From Myotis daubentonii (taxonomy: Eukaryota; Chordata; Mammalia; Chiroptera; Vespertilionidae): a stretch of 64,000 nt of DNA. Numbering within the stretch: position 1 is the first letter of the stretch; the number at the start of each line of letters is the position of its first letter. This document shows positions 1 through 11,725 of the stretch, one piece after another. The translations under genes were made by a program, and so were the position numbers. The DNA is taken from the NCBI RefSeq assembly GCF_963259705.1, contig NC_081841.1, positions 89,045,063 through 89,109,062 of the forward strand, written 5' to 3'. The notes under the pieces were generated by a model that worked only from the letters and a program-made list of their open reading frames with translations, did no database searches and was not told where the DNA came from.

Positions 1-852
1 AGTGGACTCTGTATTCATTGTGTTGATAGCTTCCTTTGCTGTGCAGAAGCTTTTTATTTTGATGTAGTACCATTTGTTTATTTTTAACTTTGTTTCCCTT
101 ACCCTAAGAGATGTATTTGCAAACTTAATACTGGGAGAGATGTCTAATTTTGCTGCCTATGGTTTCTTCTAAGATTTTTATGGCTTCACAATTTACACTT
201 AAGTCTGTTATCCATTTTGAGTTTATTCTTGTATATTGTGTAATTTGATGGTCTAGTTTCTTTCCTCCTTTTTATTTTTTTTTTTGCATATACTTGTCCA
301 AGTATACCAACACCATTTATTGAAGATACTACTTTACTCCATTGTATGCGCTTGCCTCCTTTGTCAAATATTAATTGGGTATAATGGCTTGGGTCTATTT
401 CTGGTGTTTCTGTTTGGTTCCATTGATCTATATGCCTGTTCTTGAACCAATACTAGGCTATTTTGATATAAAGTCCTTTGCAGTATAACTTCATACCTTG
501 TATTGTGATCCCTCCAACGTGATTTTTCTATCTCATGATATATTCAGGGTCTTTTTTGGTGCCATATAAATTTTTGGAGTATTTGTTCTAGATCTGTGAA
601 ATATGCCTTTACTATTTTAATATGGATTGCATTAAATCTATGGGTAGTATGGACATTTTAATGATTTAATTCTACCAATCCATGAACATGGTATATTTTC
701 CACTTGTTTATATCTTCCTCTATCTGATTTTTCAACATCTTGTGGTTTTCTAAGTGCAGGTCTTTTAACTCCTTGGTTAAGTTTATTTCTAAGTATCTTT
801 TGTTGTTGTTGCAATGGTAAATGGGCTTATTTTTTAGTTCTGTTTCTGATAA

Positions 853-1401
853 TTAATTATTGGTGTATAAAAATGCCATTGATTTCTGGGTGTTAATTTT
901 GTATCCTGCTACATTGCTAAATTCATTTATTAAATCTATAAGTTTTTTGGTGGAGTGTCTAGGGTTTTCTGTGTACCATATCATTTCATCTGCAAATAAT
1001 GATATTTTTACTGCCTCCTTTCTAATTTGAATGCTATTGATTTTTTCTTGTCTGATTGCTGAGGCTAGAACTTCCAGTACTATGTTGAATAAGAGTGGTG
1101 AAAGCAGATATCCCACTCTCGTTCCTGTTCTTTGGGAAAATGGTGTTAGTTTTTGCCCATTGAATTTGATGTTGGCTGTAGGTTTGTCAAATATGGTCTT
1201 TATTATGTTGAAGTATGATCCTTCTATCTCCACTTTGCTGAGAGTTTTTATCAAAAAAGGGTGCCAGATTTTATCAAATGCTTTTTCTGTGTCTAGTGTC
1301 ATGTTCATGTGTTTTTTGTCTTTCATTTTATTCATATGATATATCAAATTTATTGATTTGAAAATATTGTGCCAGTCTTGCATCCCTGGAATAAATCCCA
1401 C
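853..1401 (-). pseudogene. L1 ORF2 reverse-transcriptase fragment
   Basis: This open stretch of about 180 codons covers the central fingers/palm part of the L1 ORF2 reverse transcriptase. Recognisable blocks are [13 protein letters not shown] (from LDAEKAFDKI-type motifs), [21 protein letters not shown], and the catalytic-loop region. The family's FADD box reads FADEM here, so the second catalytic aspartate is lost. It is followed by the usual [18 protein letters not shown] thumb-side block. It belongs to the minus-strand L1 that fills the left end of the window and is a remnant, not a working enzyme. Confidence 0.9.
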
Positions 1402-1514
1402 TTGGTCATTTTGGATGATCTTTTTAATATATTGCTGGATCCAATTTGCTAATATTTTACTGAGGATTTCAGTATCTATGTTAATCAGAGATACTGGCCT
1501 ATAATTCTCTTTCT

Positions 1515-1829
1515 TTATAGTGTCTTTATCTGGTTTTGGGAGTAGGATAATGCTGGCCTCATAAAAAGAACTTGGAAGTGTTCCTTACTCTTGATTACTT
1601 TGAATAGTTTAAGGAGAGTACATGTTAGTTCTTCTTTAAATATTTTGTAAAACTTCCCTGTGAAGCCGTACAGACCAGGTTTTTTGTTTGCTAGTATATA
1701 TTTTTTTTTTATTCCTGCTTCAATTTCATCAGTTGTAGTCAGCCTATTCAGGTTTTGTGATTCTTCCTGATTCAGGTTTGGAAGATTGTAGTTTTGTAGG
1801 AATTTACCTATTTCATCCAGGTTGTCCAA
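1515..1829 (-). pseudogene. L1 ORF2 fragment upstream of the reverse-transcriptase core
   Basis: This minus-strand fragment continues the same ORF2 towards its N-terminus. It shows LDEIGKFLQNYNLPNLNQEE, a degenerate IEAGIKK block and PGLYGFTGKFYK, corresponding to the family's PGPDGFTGEFYQ motif that precedes the reverse-transcriptase core. A frameshift or stop separates it from the segment at 853-1401. Confidence 0.85.
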
Positions 1830-2601
1830 CTTGTTGGCATATGGTTATTCATAGTATTTTCTTACAAGCCTTTTTATTCCCAGGGGATCAGTTGCTTCTT
1901 CACCGCTTTCATTTCTGATTTTCTTTATTTCGGTCCTCTCTGTTTCCTGATGAGTCTGGCTAAAGGTTCATTAATCTGATTTATCTTTTCAAGGAATCAG
2001 CTTTTGGTTTCATTGACCTTTTGTATTGTTATTTTATTCTCTGTCATTTATTTGAGCTCTCACTTCTATTATTTTTTTCCTTCTACTTAATCTGGACTTT
2101 TCCTGTTGTTCTCTAATTCTTTAAGTTGTAGAATTAGATACTTTGCTAGAAATTTTTATTGTTTATTGAGGCCAGTAGGGCTATGAATTTCTATCTCAGG
2201 ATGACTTTCACTGTGTCCCATTGATTTTAGATTGCTGTGTGTTCATTTTCATTCATTTCCTGAAAGCTTTTGATTTATCCCTTCATCTCATTGGTAACCC
2301 ATTCATTGTTTAATAACATGCTATTTAGCCTCTATATGTTTGAATGTTTTCGAGTATTTTTATTGTAGTTGATTTCTAGTTTCATACCATTGTGATCTGA
2401 GAAGATGCCTGATATGATTTTAATCTTCTTGAATTTGTATAGACTTCATGTTTTGCTTTTTTCCTGAGATGGGGTCTATCTTTGAGAATGCCCTAAATGC
2501 ACTTGAGAAGAATGTATATTCTGAAGCTTCGGGGTGAATGTTCTGTAAATGTAAATTAAATCCATCTGATCTAGTGTTTCATTTAGAGTCACTGTTTCCT
2601 A

Positions 2602-2931
2602 CTATGACTGTATTGCTATGGATCTCTCCCTTAAAGTCCTCCAGAAGTTTTTTTTTTCTCTTTTTTTTTTCATATATTTAGTGCCGCTATATTGGGTGCA
2701 TATGTTTGTGAGAGTTACATCCTCTTGTTGGATTGATCCCTTTAGTACTATGTAGTGATCTTCATTGTGTATTGTGATGGCCTTCATTTTGAAGTCCATT
2801 TTGTCAGATCTGAGTATTGCTATCCCAATATTTTTTTCATTTCCATTTGCATGGAAATTTTTTTTCCATTCCTTCACTCTCATGCTATGTATTTTGCTCT
2901 GAGATGGTTCTCTTGTAGACAGCATATTCAT
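2602..2931 (-). pseudogene. L1 ORF2 endonuclease-domain fragment
   Basis: This minus-strand reading frame matches the N-terminal apurinic-like endonuclease domain of L1 ORF2. Visible blocks are KEWKKNFHANGNEKNIGIAI, SDKMDFKMKAI and GSIQQEDVTLTNICTQYSG, close to the family's GWKKIFHANG, AGVAILISDKIDF and NIYAPN blocks. It is open for only about 110 codons and lacks the first part of the domain, so it is a broken copy. Confidence 0.85.
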
Positions 2932-3352
2932 TCTTTTTTCTTATCCATTCAGCTAACCTATGTCTTTGGACTAGAGCATTTAATCCATTTACATTTAAGG
3001 TTATTATTGATAGATATTTATACCAGTATAATTCTTTATGGCTATGTTTCTCTCTGTGTGTATCTTCTTTTTATTATAGCAACCCCGTTAACATTCCTTG
3101 CAATGCTGTTTTGGTATTGTTAAACTCCTTTAGTTTTTTTTTTTTTTTTTTTTTTTTGTCTAGATAGTTCTTTATTTCACCATCTATTTTGAATGATAGC
3201 CTTGTTTGATATAGCTTGGTTTCAGATCCTTGCTTTCATTACCTTGAATACTTCATGCAATTTCCTTCTAGGCTGTAGAATTTCTGATGAGAAATTCTTT
3301 TGCTGCCTTTAAGATTCCTTCTTTGTTCTTAATTTTTGGCATTTTGTAATTA

Positions 3353-3550
3353 TATGTATATATTTATTTCAGAGAGAAAGAGAGAGGGAGAGAGATTGAT
3401 GAGAGAGAATCATTGATCTGCTGCCTCCTGCATGCCCCTGTTGCAGGGGATCAAGTTTGCAACTATGGCATATGCCCCAATTGGTAATTGAACCATGACC
3501 TCCTGGTCCATAGATTGATGCTCAACCACTGAACCATGTCGGCCTGGCTA
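3353..3550 (-). mobile_element. VES-type SINE in L1
   Basis: A tRNA-derived bat SINE in reverse orientation. The minus strand shows a head like GCCTGGC..GGTTCAGTGGTTGAGCATC, the B-box region, and the CTCTCTCC/TCTCTGAAATAAAT tail. It is flanked by an imperfect target duplication of about 14 bp (TTGGCATTTTGTAATT near 3336-3352 and TTGGCATTTTAATT near 3554-3567). It therefore inserted into the L1 ORF1 region after that L1 was in place. Confidence 0.85.
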
Positions 3551-5504
3551 ATGTTGGCATTTTAATTATGATGTGTCTTGCCATGGGCCTTTTTATGTTC
3601 CTCTTGCTTGGAACTATCTGTGCTTCCTGAACTTGTGGGACACTTTCTGCCATTCAGTTAGGGAAGTTTTCTGCCATTGTTTCTTCAAACAAGTTCTCTA
3701 GCTGGTGCTCACTTTCTTCTGCTTCTGTGTCTTTTACAATGTGGATATTGTTACATTTCATGTGTGCCACAGCTTCCTTAAACTGTCCTCCTGTTTTCTT
3801 AATTATGTTTGCTTGGGTTTTTTTTTGTTTTTTTTGTTGTTCTCTGATTGGGTGATGTTCTACCCTGTTTTCTAATTTGCTGATTCAATCCTCAGCTTCC
3901 TCTAATCTGCTATTTATTCCTTCCAGTGTATTCATTATTTCTGCTATACCATTCTTCACTTCTGACTGGTTATTTTTCATAGTTTCTGTATGTTTTCATG
4001 CTGTTGAGCATTTTTATAATTATTATTCTGAACTCTATATCTGATAAATTTCTTATCTCTATTTTATTTAGCTCTTCTTCTGGAGAATTCTCTTCTTCTT
4101 TCATTTGGGCTTGTTTCTTTGTCTCTGCCTTTTGACTGCCTGTTTGGGTTTGTTTCTATATATTCGGTAGATCTGATATGACTCCTAGTCTCAATATGGT
4201 GGCCTTATGTAGTGGGTAACCTGTGAGACCCAGTGGCACAGTCTCCCTGGATCACCAGGCCTGGGTGCTCTAATAATGTTCCTCGTGTGTGTTGTGTGGG
4301 CACTCCTGTTGTAACTGAATCTTGATTGCTATTAGCTCATTCATGCATGGGCTTGACCCACAGGCTGGCTGACAGTGAGACTCAATCCCCAACATAGCAT
4401 GCAGTTTCTTATCACACAAAGTAGAATTCTCCTCTGCCTGGGTTGGAGCCCATATATACCTGTAGATATACTGCCTGTGGAGTTTGTTGGATCTCGCTCT
4501 GTTGTTATCTGAAGCTTGCCACTTAGTTTATTGGTTTGGGGGCTCTTCTAAGGGTCTCTAGTGCAGAACAATGTCAGGCGCTGTTTTTGACTGGCCCCGA
4601 GTACCCTGTTTAGAGCTATCAGCAATCCACATCTTATGGGACCCTCAATTGGGGCTGGATGCATATGGGAAGGACCAAACTGTGCACCAAAGTCAGCTTT
4701 CCTCACCCAGAGCTTAGATGCAGTTCAGACAAAGACTCAAAGCACCCAGAGATCCACCTCTGCCTGCAGGCTAATTGTTAGAATCAGTCATTTAATGAGC
4801 CTCAGGTAAACTCCAAAGCATGGAGCAAGAGGGTTTCCAATGTTTGGGGTAATTTCTTCCTGCCAGGCAAAAGCTGCGTTTATGGGAAATCTCTGCTGAG
4901 AAAGATGGTTTCTACAGTATCTGAAATGACTCAGCACAAGGATCCTGACAGTGGTCTTCTCTGCTCTTTCCTGCTGAGCCACCTACCCCAGACTCGCCTC
5001 ATGGAGCTCTAGTTCCCTCTGCTCTCCCACTACTAGAGCCCAAGGGAAGTGGTTGCAAATGAAATTTTGTGTGTTGGCCCTTTCAAAGGGGCAGATGACT
5101 ATGCTTTTCTAGTCATCTGCCCCTGCCAGATAGAATCCCCAATGCTTTTCACTGAGTGTATGATGTTATGCGGGCACCTTTCCCAGTTCTGGTGCTCTGC
5201 GCAGGGGAGGCTGGTTTGGAGGTTGGACCCCAGACTTCTCATGGGGAGCTCCTCACAGCTGAGATATACCTCCAGAACTTCATCTGCTGCCTGTGGGAGC
5301 CCAGTCAGCCCTCTTGCACCTCCACCCTTCTAACTAGTCTCAATGCAGCCTCCTCTTTATGTCCTTGGTTCCACGGTTTCTCTCCAGCTGGTCTTCAGCT
5401 GATTATTCAGGGTGATTTTTCTATATTTTAGTTGTTATTCCAGTTTGGCTCTGGAGACTGTCAGTATAGCTTCCACTTAATCTGCTGCCATCTTCTGATC
5501 CGAT

Positions 5505-5630
5505 TATTATTTTAATTTCCATCTTACAGTTGAATAAATAGGAACACAGAGGTTAGGTGGTTTTCCAGAAGTCACTCAGGTGATAAGTGACAGAAATAGG
5601 AAACAAACTCTCAGTTTTGGCTCCATTGAC
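5505..5630 (-). repeat. MIR-like SINE relic
   Basis: On the minus strand this resembles the MIR core, which reads as tracts like CAGAGGTTAGGTGG..TCACTCAGGTGATAAGTGACAG on the plus strand. The copy is old and diverged, identified by pattern only. Confidence 0.55.
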
Positions 5631-5766
5631 AAGGCCATATGAATACTGTACTGTTTTTCCATTTTTGGAATCTGTAAAATTCTTGATAAAAGTAGCAAAG
5701 ATAAGTCAAATAACTAGCTGTGACAACTTTAGAAAGAGAAATCATTTTTCAAAAATAAAGGTGTAG

Positions 5767-5990
5767 CCCTAGCCTGTTTGTCTCAGTGGATAGAGTGTCA
5801 ACCTGTAGACTGAAGAGCCCCAGATTCAATTCCTGTCAAGGGCATGTACCTTGGTTGCAGGCTTAATTCCTGCCCCAGTCCCTCTCACATCAATGTTTCT
5901 CTCTGTCATTCCCCTCCCCTTTCACTCTCTCTAAAAAATCAATGGGAAAATATTCTTGGGTGAGGATTAACAAAAAAATAAAAATTAAAA
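5767..5990 (+). mobile_element. VES-type SINE
   Basis: A plus-strand tRNA-derived SINE with head TCAGTGGATAGAGTGTCAAC, B-box GATTCAATTCCTGTCAAGGG, a CTCTCTCTAAAAAATCAATGG tail and an A-rich end. It is flanked by AAAATAAAGGTGTAG (ending at 5766) and AAAATAAAGGTATAG (5991-6005), a 15-bp target duplication with one mismatch. Confidence 0.92.
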
Positions 5991-6005
5991 AAAATAAAGG
6001 TATAG

Positions 6006-6379
6006 ATTGACCATAATTATAAGAAAAAATAGTGCCAAAGGGTTTCATGCTTGTCACTAAAGTCTTATTTATCACAGTTTGGGAGCACAGTGCAATTATA
6101 CTTATGTTAGAAATTTACCTACAAACTTATTGTTTTTGCTAATGCAATGATATTCAATTTTATAAATGTTATACTTGGATATAAAACAAAGTTTTGATGA
6201 GTTTAATTTCTCTGATACTATCTGAAGGAGAAATGCCAGCCTCCCTTTGTCTTGTTCTTCCATTCCCCTTTCCTGCTCTCTGATTTTGGTTAACGTTTGT
6301 TAGAGTTAATTATAAAACTTTACTTTGTTACATAAACAAAATATACAGTAAACTAAGTCATCACCTTAAAACATATGAA
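6006..6379. other. Unassigned AT-rich DNA
   Basis: I recognise no gene, RNA or named repeat in this AT-rich interval between a SINE and the start of L1-like sequence. Confidence 0.5.
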
Positions 6380-7640
6380 AAGAAAAAAATATATATATAA
6401 CCAATGCAATAAAAAAGAAGGAAATATGAAAAACAAAAATTAATGAAATTAAACTATTAATAAATCTACAAATGGGTTCTTTTAGAAGTTCAATCAAATG
6501 ATAAAGCTTTACATAAAATATTGAAGAAAAAAGGAAAGGAGGTAAAAATGACCAATATGAAAAATACAAGAAAGAACATAACTATAGATTTTAAAGTGAT
6601 AATAAAATAATTTTATAAACAAGAATAAATTTTTAACTCAGATGAAATTTATAAATTTCTGTGAATACACAAACTACTGAAGCCCATTCATGAAGAAGGA
6701 GATGACCATAATAGCCTGGTATCCATTAATTGGTTTGAATTTGTAGCCTAAGATTTTTCTCCAAAATAAGTCCCAGGCCCAGGTGACAAAATATGTGAAT
6801 ACCATAAAACATTTAAAGAATTATCTCAATTTTACATAGAATACTTTCAAAACTGAAAGATAAGAAAACACTTTCAACTCATTTTATGGGGCCTGCTAAC
6901 ACCAAAACTAGACGAAAACATAAAATAGACCACTATAAAAAGATTTAAAAATATAACAACTTGGCATGATGCAATATTTTAACATGAACAAAGATGCAAC
7001 ATTCTTTAAGAAATTATTAGCAAATTCATTTAGAAGCATATAAAAATAATAATACAAAATAAATGAGTAACATTTATTTCTGAAGTGCAAAGCAGTTTAA
7101 CCTTATGAAATCAATCCTTGTAATTAACTACATCAAAAACAGTAGAAAAGTGTACTATCTAACAGATGAAATAAAAAATTTTAATTCAATTTATATTAAA
7201 AATAAAATAATCTCTCATCAATTTAAACTAGTACAGAGCTTCCTTAATTTGATAAAGGGCATCTAGAAAACCACATAACTGGCAACATAGTTAGTGGTAA
7301 AAGAATAGTGTTCTCCCCATTATGTAGTGAACAATAATAGAATGTCTAATCTCAATACTGTTATGCAGCATTGTGTGGGAGGTCCTGGCCAATGTGATAC
7401 GACAAGATAAATATATTAAAAGGCATACAGACTTGAAAAGAAGAAACATAACTCAAATTAGTTGTACAGCATCATGATTTTATATGACTATAATCCCAAA
7501 GAATCTATAAAATACCTCCTAGAAATTATAAATGAGATTAAAAAGTTCATAGGAAAATGGTCAATTTATAAAACTTGATTATATTTTATATATTAGTATT
7601 GAATACTTGAATATTGAAATAAATGTAAAAATCTTCATAA

Positions 7641-9320
7641 TCCTATTTAGTAAAAGGGTAATATGCAAATTAACCATCACTCCATCACAAAAGATGGAGG
7701 TGCCCAGTCCTCTCAGCCCTGCCGGAGTCCCCCAGTCCCTAGCGGGCAGCCGCTGAGAGTGGGCAGTGTGCGCAGCCTGGTGGAATGCTTTCTTCATTGC
7801 TGCGGCGACAAGGCAAGCGTTCCACCCCAGCTGCGGAGGGAAGGCCACCCGGCCAGGCTGGGCGCGGACAGGAGGAGCAGCCCTGCAAGGCACCTGGCAG
7901 GCCTCATAGCCCTTGGCGGGTCAAGGACGGGATGAATCATGGAGCCCCAAGTGCAGCCATCAGTGCTGCCAGACAATTGCCTCGCCAGTGTGTTTGGAGA
8001 GCGGGGTCTATGGCACAGCCTTCCTCTGCGTCTCATGCTGTTAAAGAGACTGGAGGTCCAGGTGACACAGTTCAGAAACCACACACTCAGGGGAAAGCCC
8101 ATACATCCTGCTGCCTCACGGTCACCTTTCGGGGAGGACCCTACCTTTCACGGTCGCCCGGCTTCTCTTCCCACCTGGGAGGGTCACATGCTCACCTGCC
8201 AGGAGTGGGAGCTCTTGGGAGCACCCCGCGTATAGAGGGCCTCTCGCTCCTGCTTTCCCCTGCCACTGTGTGCCCATGGGAGAGGCCAGCCCCTCCGGAG
8301 GCTCTGCCTGCTCACACTGAGTGATTAACATGACATCAGCCTGCGGGCCTGTACAGCCCATAGCTATGGCCCCCTGTCAATGACCAGCATTCCTGACATA
8401 CTGGCTAAGGATGCTGGGAGGTCAGGGGTCAAAAGGACCCACACAAAATAGCTGCGGTGAAGGAGCCAGCCTTCTGTCAGCAGGTAGTATGACAGAGGTG
8501 GGACACGTTCTGGAAATGTACTGCGATAGGCTTGGGAAGTTACAGTCTAGAGCCAGTCTCCTGCCAGTCATTGCTCCTGAGGTGTAGCTGCCAACTCTCT
8601 TGATTTTGTGTGTCCTTTACACTCAGCACATGCATGCATGCACATCTGTGATATATATATATATATATGACACACACATCCTACCTTTTCCCACATATGC
8701 AGTTCAGAAACCTGCAGGGAATCACCACGCATTATTCCATAGGTTCCCAAGTAGTTGGCATTTCCTACTGAATGGAGTTGGGGTTGGAATTTATGATGTA
8801 ACTAAACCAATTGCATGCTATGACAGTGGATGTTCTATCTGATGGCATCACTGTCTTGGCAGTGGCATTGGCCGGGCATTCTGCACCCAGTCACTGAGGG
8901 CCTCTGGCCAGGGAGGGCAGTTGGGGACCATGAGGCCGGCCAGGGAAGGCAGTTGGGAGGCCATCAGGCTGGCCGGGGAGGGCAGTTGTGAGGCATGAGG
9001 CTGGCTGGGGAGGGCAGTTGGGGGCCATCAGGCCAACAGGGGAGGATTTTTGGGACCCATGAGGCTAGCAGGGGAGGGCATTTGGGGGCTATCAGGCCAG
9101 CGGGGGGGGGGCAGTTGGGGGCGATCGGGCAGGCTGACAGGTGAGTGGTTAGGTCCCAGATTGCGAGAGGGATGTCCAACTGCTGGTTTAGGCCAGATCC
9201 CACAGGGACATCCCCAGCAGTTGGACGTTCCCTAAGGGGTCCCAGATTGGAGAGGGTGCAGGCTGGGCTGAGGGACACCTCCCCTCCCCCGTGCATGAAT
9301 TTCATGCACTAGGCCACTAA
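7641..9320 (+). mobile_element. HeliBat-type Helitron, 1.7 kb, non-autonomous
   Basis: It begins TCCTATTTAGTAAAAGGG after an A and ends at a decayed CTAG (CTAA) before a T, the AT-target signature of Helitrons. A 3' hairpin, GTGCATGAATTTCATGCAC, lies about 10 bp before the end. There is no Rep/helicase ORF. The body is GC-rich. About 7940-8850 lacks similarity to the other Helitrons here, and 8890-9140 is a degenerate minisatellite with units around GGCCAGGGAGGGCAGTTGGG. An inverted repeat sits at 9174-9226. It inserted in old L1 ORF2. Confidence 0.88.
8890..9140 (+). repeat. Degenerate minisatellite inside Helitron
   Basis: About six units of roughly 35-40 bp, each containing a GGGGAGGGCAGTTGGG-like core followed by CCATCAGGC or CCATGAGGC. 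A related shorter run occurs in the Helitron at 51899-52296 (about 52035-52110), so the array is an internal part of this Helitron subfamily rather than a chance repeat. Confidence 0.8.
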
Positions 9321-9928
9321 TTTATATCATAAAAAAGAAAACAAAATATTTTATAGGGATTAGTCTAACTAATCTAACATTAGTTAGACTAAAATAAAGT
9401 GCAAAAACTTTTTGCTGAAAATAGAAAACACTGATAAGAAAAATTTTAAATGATCTAAATAAATTGAGAGATATCCTCTGTTCATGTATTGGAAAACTTA
9501 ACATTGCTAAGTTGTCAATTCTTCCCAAATTGTCATATAGATCCAAAGAATACTGATCAAAAAAAGAAATAAATAAGGAGACAAATGTACTATGCTTTGT
9601 AATATTTTAAGCAATTAAAAAAAGAAAACAATTAGATGTAATATAAACTTATTTTTTTAAAAAAGAATGCTGACCAAAATCCAATGAGGGTTATTTTTAG
9701 ATATTGGGAAGCTGATTTTATAGTTTATATGGAAAGGCAATGGCCCTCGATTAACCAGACAAATTTTGAAACAGAAAAAAGTTTGAAGAAAGCACAAAGC
9801 CATATTTCAAGATTTACTATAAAGCTTCAATAATCAAGACAGTGTAGTTTTAGTGGTAAGATGGACATATCAATTGATGGAAGTATATACATAGTTCAAA
9901 ATAGACCTACATCTTTCTAGTCAATTAA

Positions 9929-10187
9929 TTTTTTTTTTGTTAATCCTCACCAGAAAATACTGTTTTCATTGATTTTTGACAGAGTGGAAGGAAGGCTGAG
10001 AGACAGAGAGAGAGAAACATCAATGTAAGAGAGACACATTGATTGATTGTTTGCCTCCTGCACATATTTCCCAACTGGAGCCAGGGATCAAGCCTGCAAT
10101 TGAGGTATGTGCCCTTGACCCCAATCTAATCCAGGGATCCTTCAGTTCATGGGCCAATGCTCTAACCACTGAGAAAACCAGCTAGGT
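9929..10187 (-). mobile_element. VES-type SINE
   Basis: A reverse-oriented SINE. The plus strand starts with a T-run and GTTAATCCTCACC, then shows ATTGATTTTTGACAGAG, the CTGCCTCCTGC-like middle, ATGTGCCCTTGACC and the tRNA-like head reading CTCTAACCACTGAG. It is diverged from younger copies and inserted in old L1 ORF2. Confidence 0.85.
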
Positions 10188-10282
10188 TTGTAATGTTCCA
10201 AGGTAGTTCATGAAAGTATACACTTTTCAACAAATTTTGCTAGGAGGAAGGAAAAAAAAAAACTCATCTCTTTTCTTCCCAC

Positions 10283-10686
10283 ACGTTGCATACAAAACAA
10301 ACAAACAAACAACAACAACAAAAAAAAGCAGTGAGCAAAATAAACTAATGAAGTGGATTCAGACAAATAGATACAGAGAACAGACTGACAGCTGTTAGGC
10401 AGGAGTGGGGTGGGGACTTTGCCAGATGGGTGAAGGGATTAAGCAAAGATAGAAAAAGACTCATGGACCAATACAACAGTCTGGTGATTGCCAGAGGGAA
10501 GGGGTTGGGGGTTGGAAGGAGTTAGAGGAGAATAAAGAAGGGATAAGTGGTAATGGAAGGAGACTTGACTTGGGGGTAGTAGATACACAAACAATTCATA
10601 GATGATATATTATAAAATTGTATACCTGAAACCTATATAATTTTATTACCCAATGTCATTCCAATAAATTCATTTAAAAAAAGAAA
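10283..10686 (+). mobile_element. L1 3' UTR fragment
   Basis: A short plus-strand L1 3' end: CAAAATAAACTAATGAAG, an ACAGACTGACAGCTGTTAGG block, a G-rich 3' UTR tract and an A-rich end at about 10675-10686. The surrounding ORF2-like sequence resumes on both sides, so this is a second, later L1 insertion. Confidence 0.65.
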
Positions 10687-11725
10687 CAGATTAATATGAT
10701 GAATCATACTTAAATGTGAAACTTATAAAATATACAATTTCTAGAAAAAAATATAAGAAAAAAACCTTTTGGCAGGCAAACATTCTTATATACTACACAA
10801 AGGCACAAACCACAAAATAAAAATTGATAATTTATACTTTATAATGAAAATTTCTGCTCTTGAACTCTGAAAACACAACAATAAGACTAAACTCAATACA
10901 AGTAGACAAAAGTTTCCAACAGAAACTTTATACACACAGGAAAAAACTATAGATGGCAAATAAACTCATGGAAAGATGTTTGACATTAATCATTAGAAAA
11001 ATTCAAATGTAAATTACAATGAGATATTACAACATATCTACTAGACTGTGTAAAATTGCACATGCAAAAAAAATGACTAGTGGGTGTGAAAAGCATTTGC
11101 AAATCCCTTAGATTGCTAGTGAAAATGATTATTGGCAATGGCAGTTGGGCAGTGTGGTATAAAGTTGCATATATGTATACTTAACATATGAACCAACCAG
11201 TCCACAACAAGATAATTTTACAAGTGTTGAAAACGTATTTCTACACAAAGATTTGCACCTCACAATCATAACAGCTTTATTCATAATCACCAAAAAATGG
11301 AAACAATTCAAATTTTAACCAGTGAATAAATATACAAATTGTGGTTCATCCATAAAATAGAACACTTCTAAGCAAAAAAAAAAAAAACAACTAAAGATAC
11401 ATCAACAACATGGTGCTCTTACCCAGAAGCTAAGTGGAAGAAGCCAGTCAAATTGGTTCCATACCACATGTTTTCCTTTTATGCTATTCTGGAAGATGCA
11501 GAATTATAGCAACAAAAATCAAATCAGTGATTTGCAGGAACTGAGAGTAGGTGGAACCTCACTCACTACATAAGTAAACAAGATAAATTTTAGTGTGATG
11601 GAAATATTATAGTAACTGATTGTGGTTATGGTTATGTATAGTATATATTTATCAAATTCAACAAACTGTATAACTGAAACAGGTAACTTTTACTGTATAT
11701 AAATCACATCTCAACAGTAATGAGC

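Larger units (their letters stand above)
1..5503 (-). mobile_element. LINE-1, near full length, decayed, cut by window edge
   Basis: Read on the minus strand, the order is 5' UTR (about 5503-4150), ORF1 region (about 4150-3085) and ORF2 (about 3000-1). The rest of ORF2 and the 3' UTR lie beyond the left edge. The 5' end is marked by the motif GGATCAGAAGATGGCAGC read on the minus strand, just before unrelated DNA at 5504. Reverse-transcriptase and endonuclease segments are recognisable but broken by stops and frameshifts, so the copy is dead. A T-run of about 24 at 3134-3157 and a SINE at 3353-3550 interrupt the ORF1 region. Confidence 0.9.
6380..11725 (+). mobile_element. Old LINE-1, plus strand, split by later insertions
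   Basis: Adenine-rich sequence matching L1 ORF2 in order: the block near 6400-6560 and the RT region near 6660-7600, resumption at 9321-9928, then 10188-10280 and 10687-11725 towards the ORF2 C-terminus and 3' end. All frames are heavily broken. Three later insertions split it: a Helitron (7641-9320), a SINE (9929-10187) and a separate L1 3' end (about 10283-10686). Boundaries are approximate. Confidence 0.75.

Noticed and set aside
1031..1339. Plus-strand 102-codon frame
   Set aside because: It is a shadow of the antisense L1 reverse-transcriptase fragment at 853-1401.
7785..8324. 179-codon plus-strand frame as a possible gene in the Helitron
   Set aside because: Frames on both strands are open in the same GC-rich DNA and none shows a Rep/helicase or other motif. 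The host-capture idea is kept only as a nucleotide-level finding.
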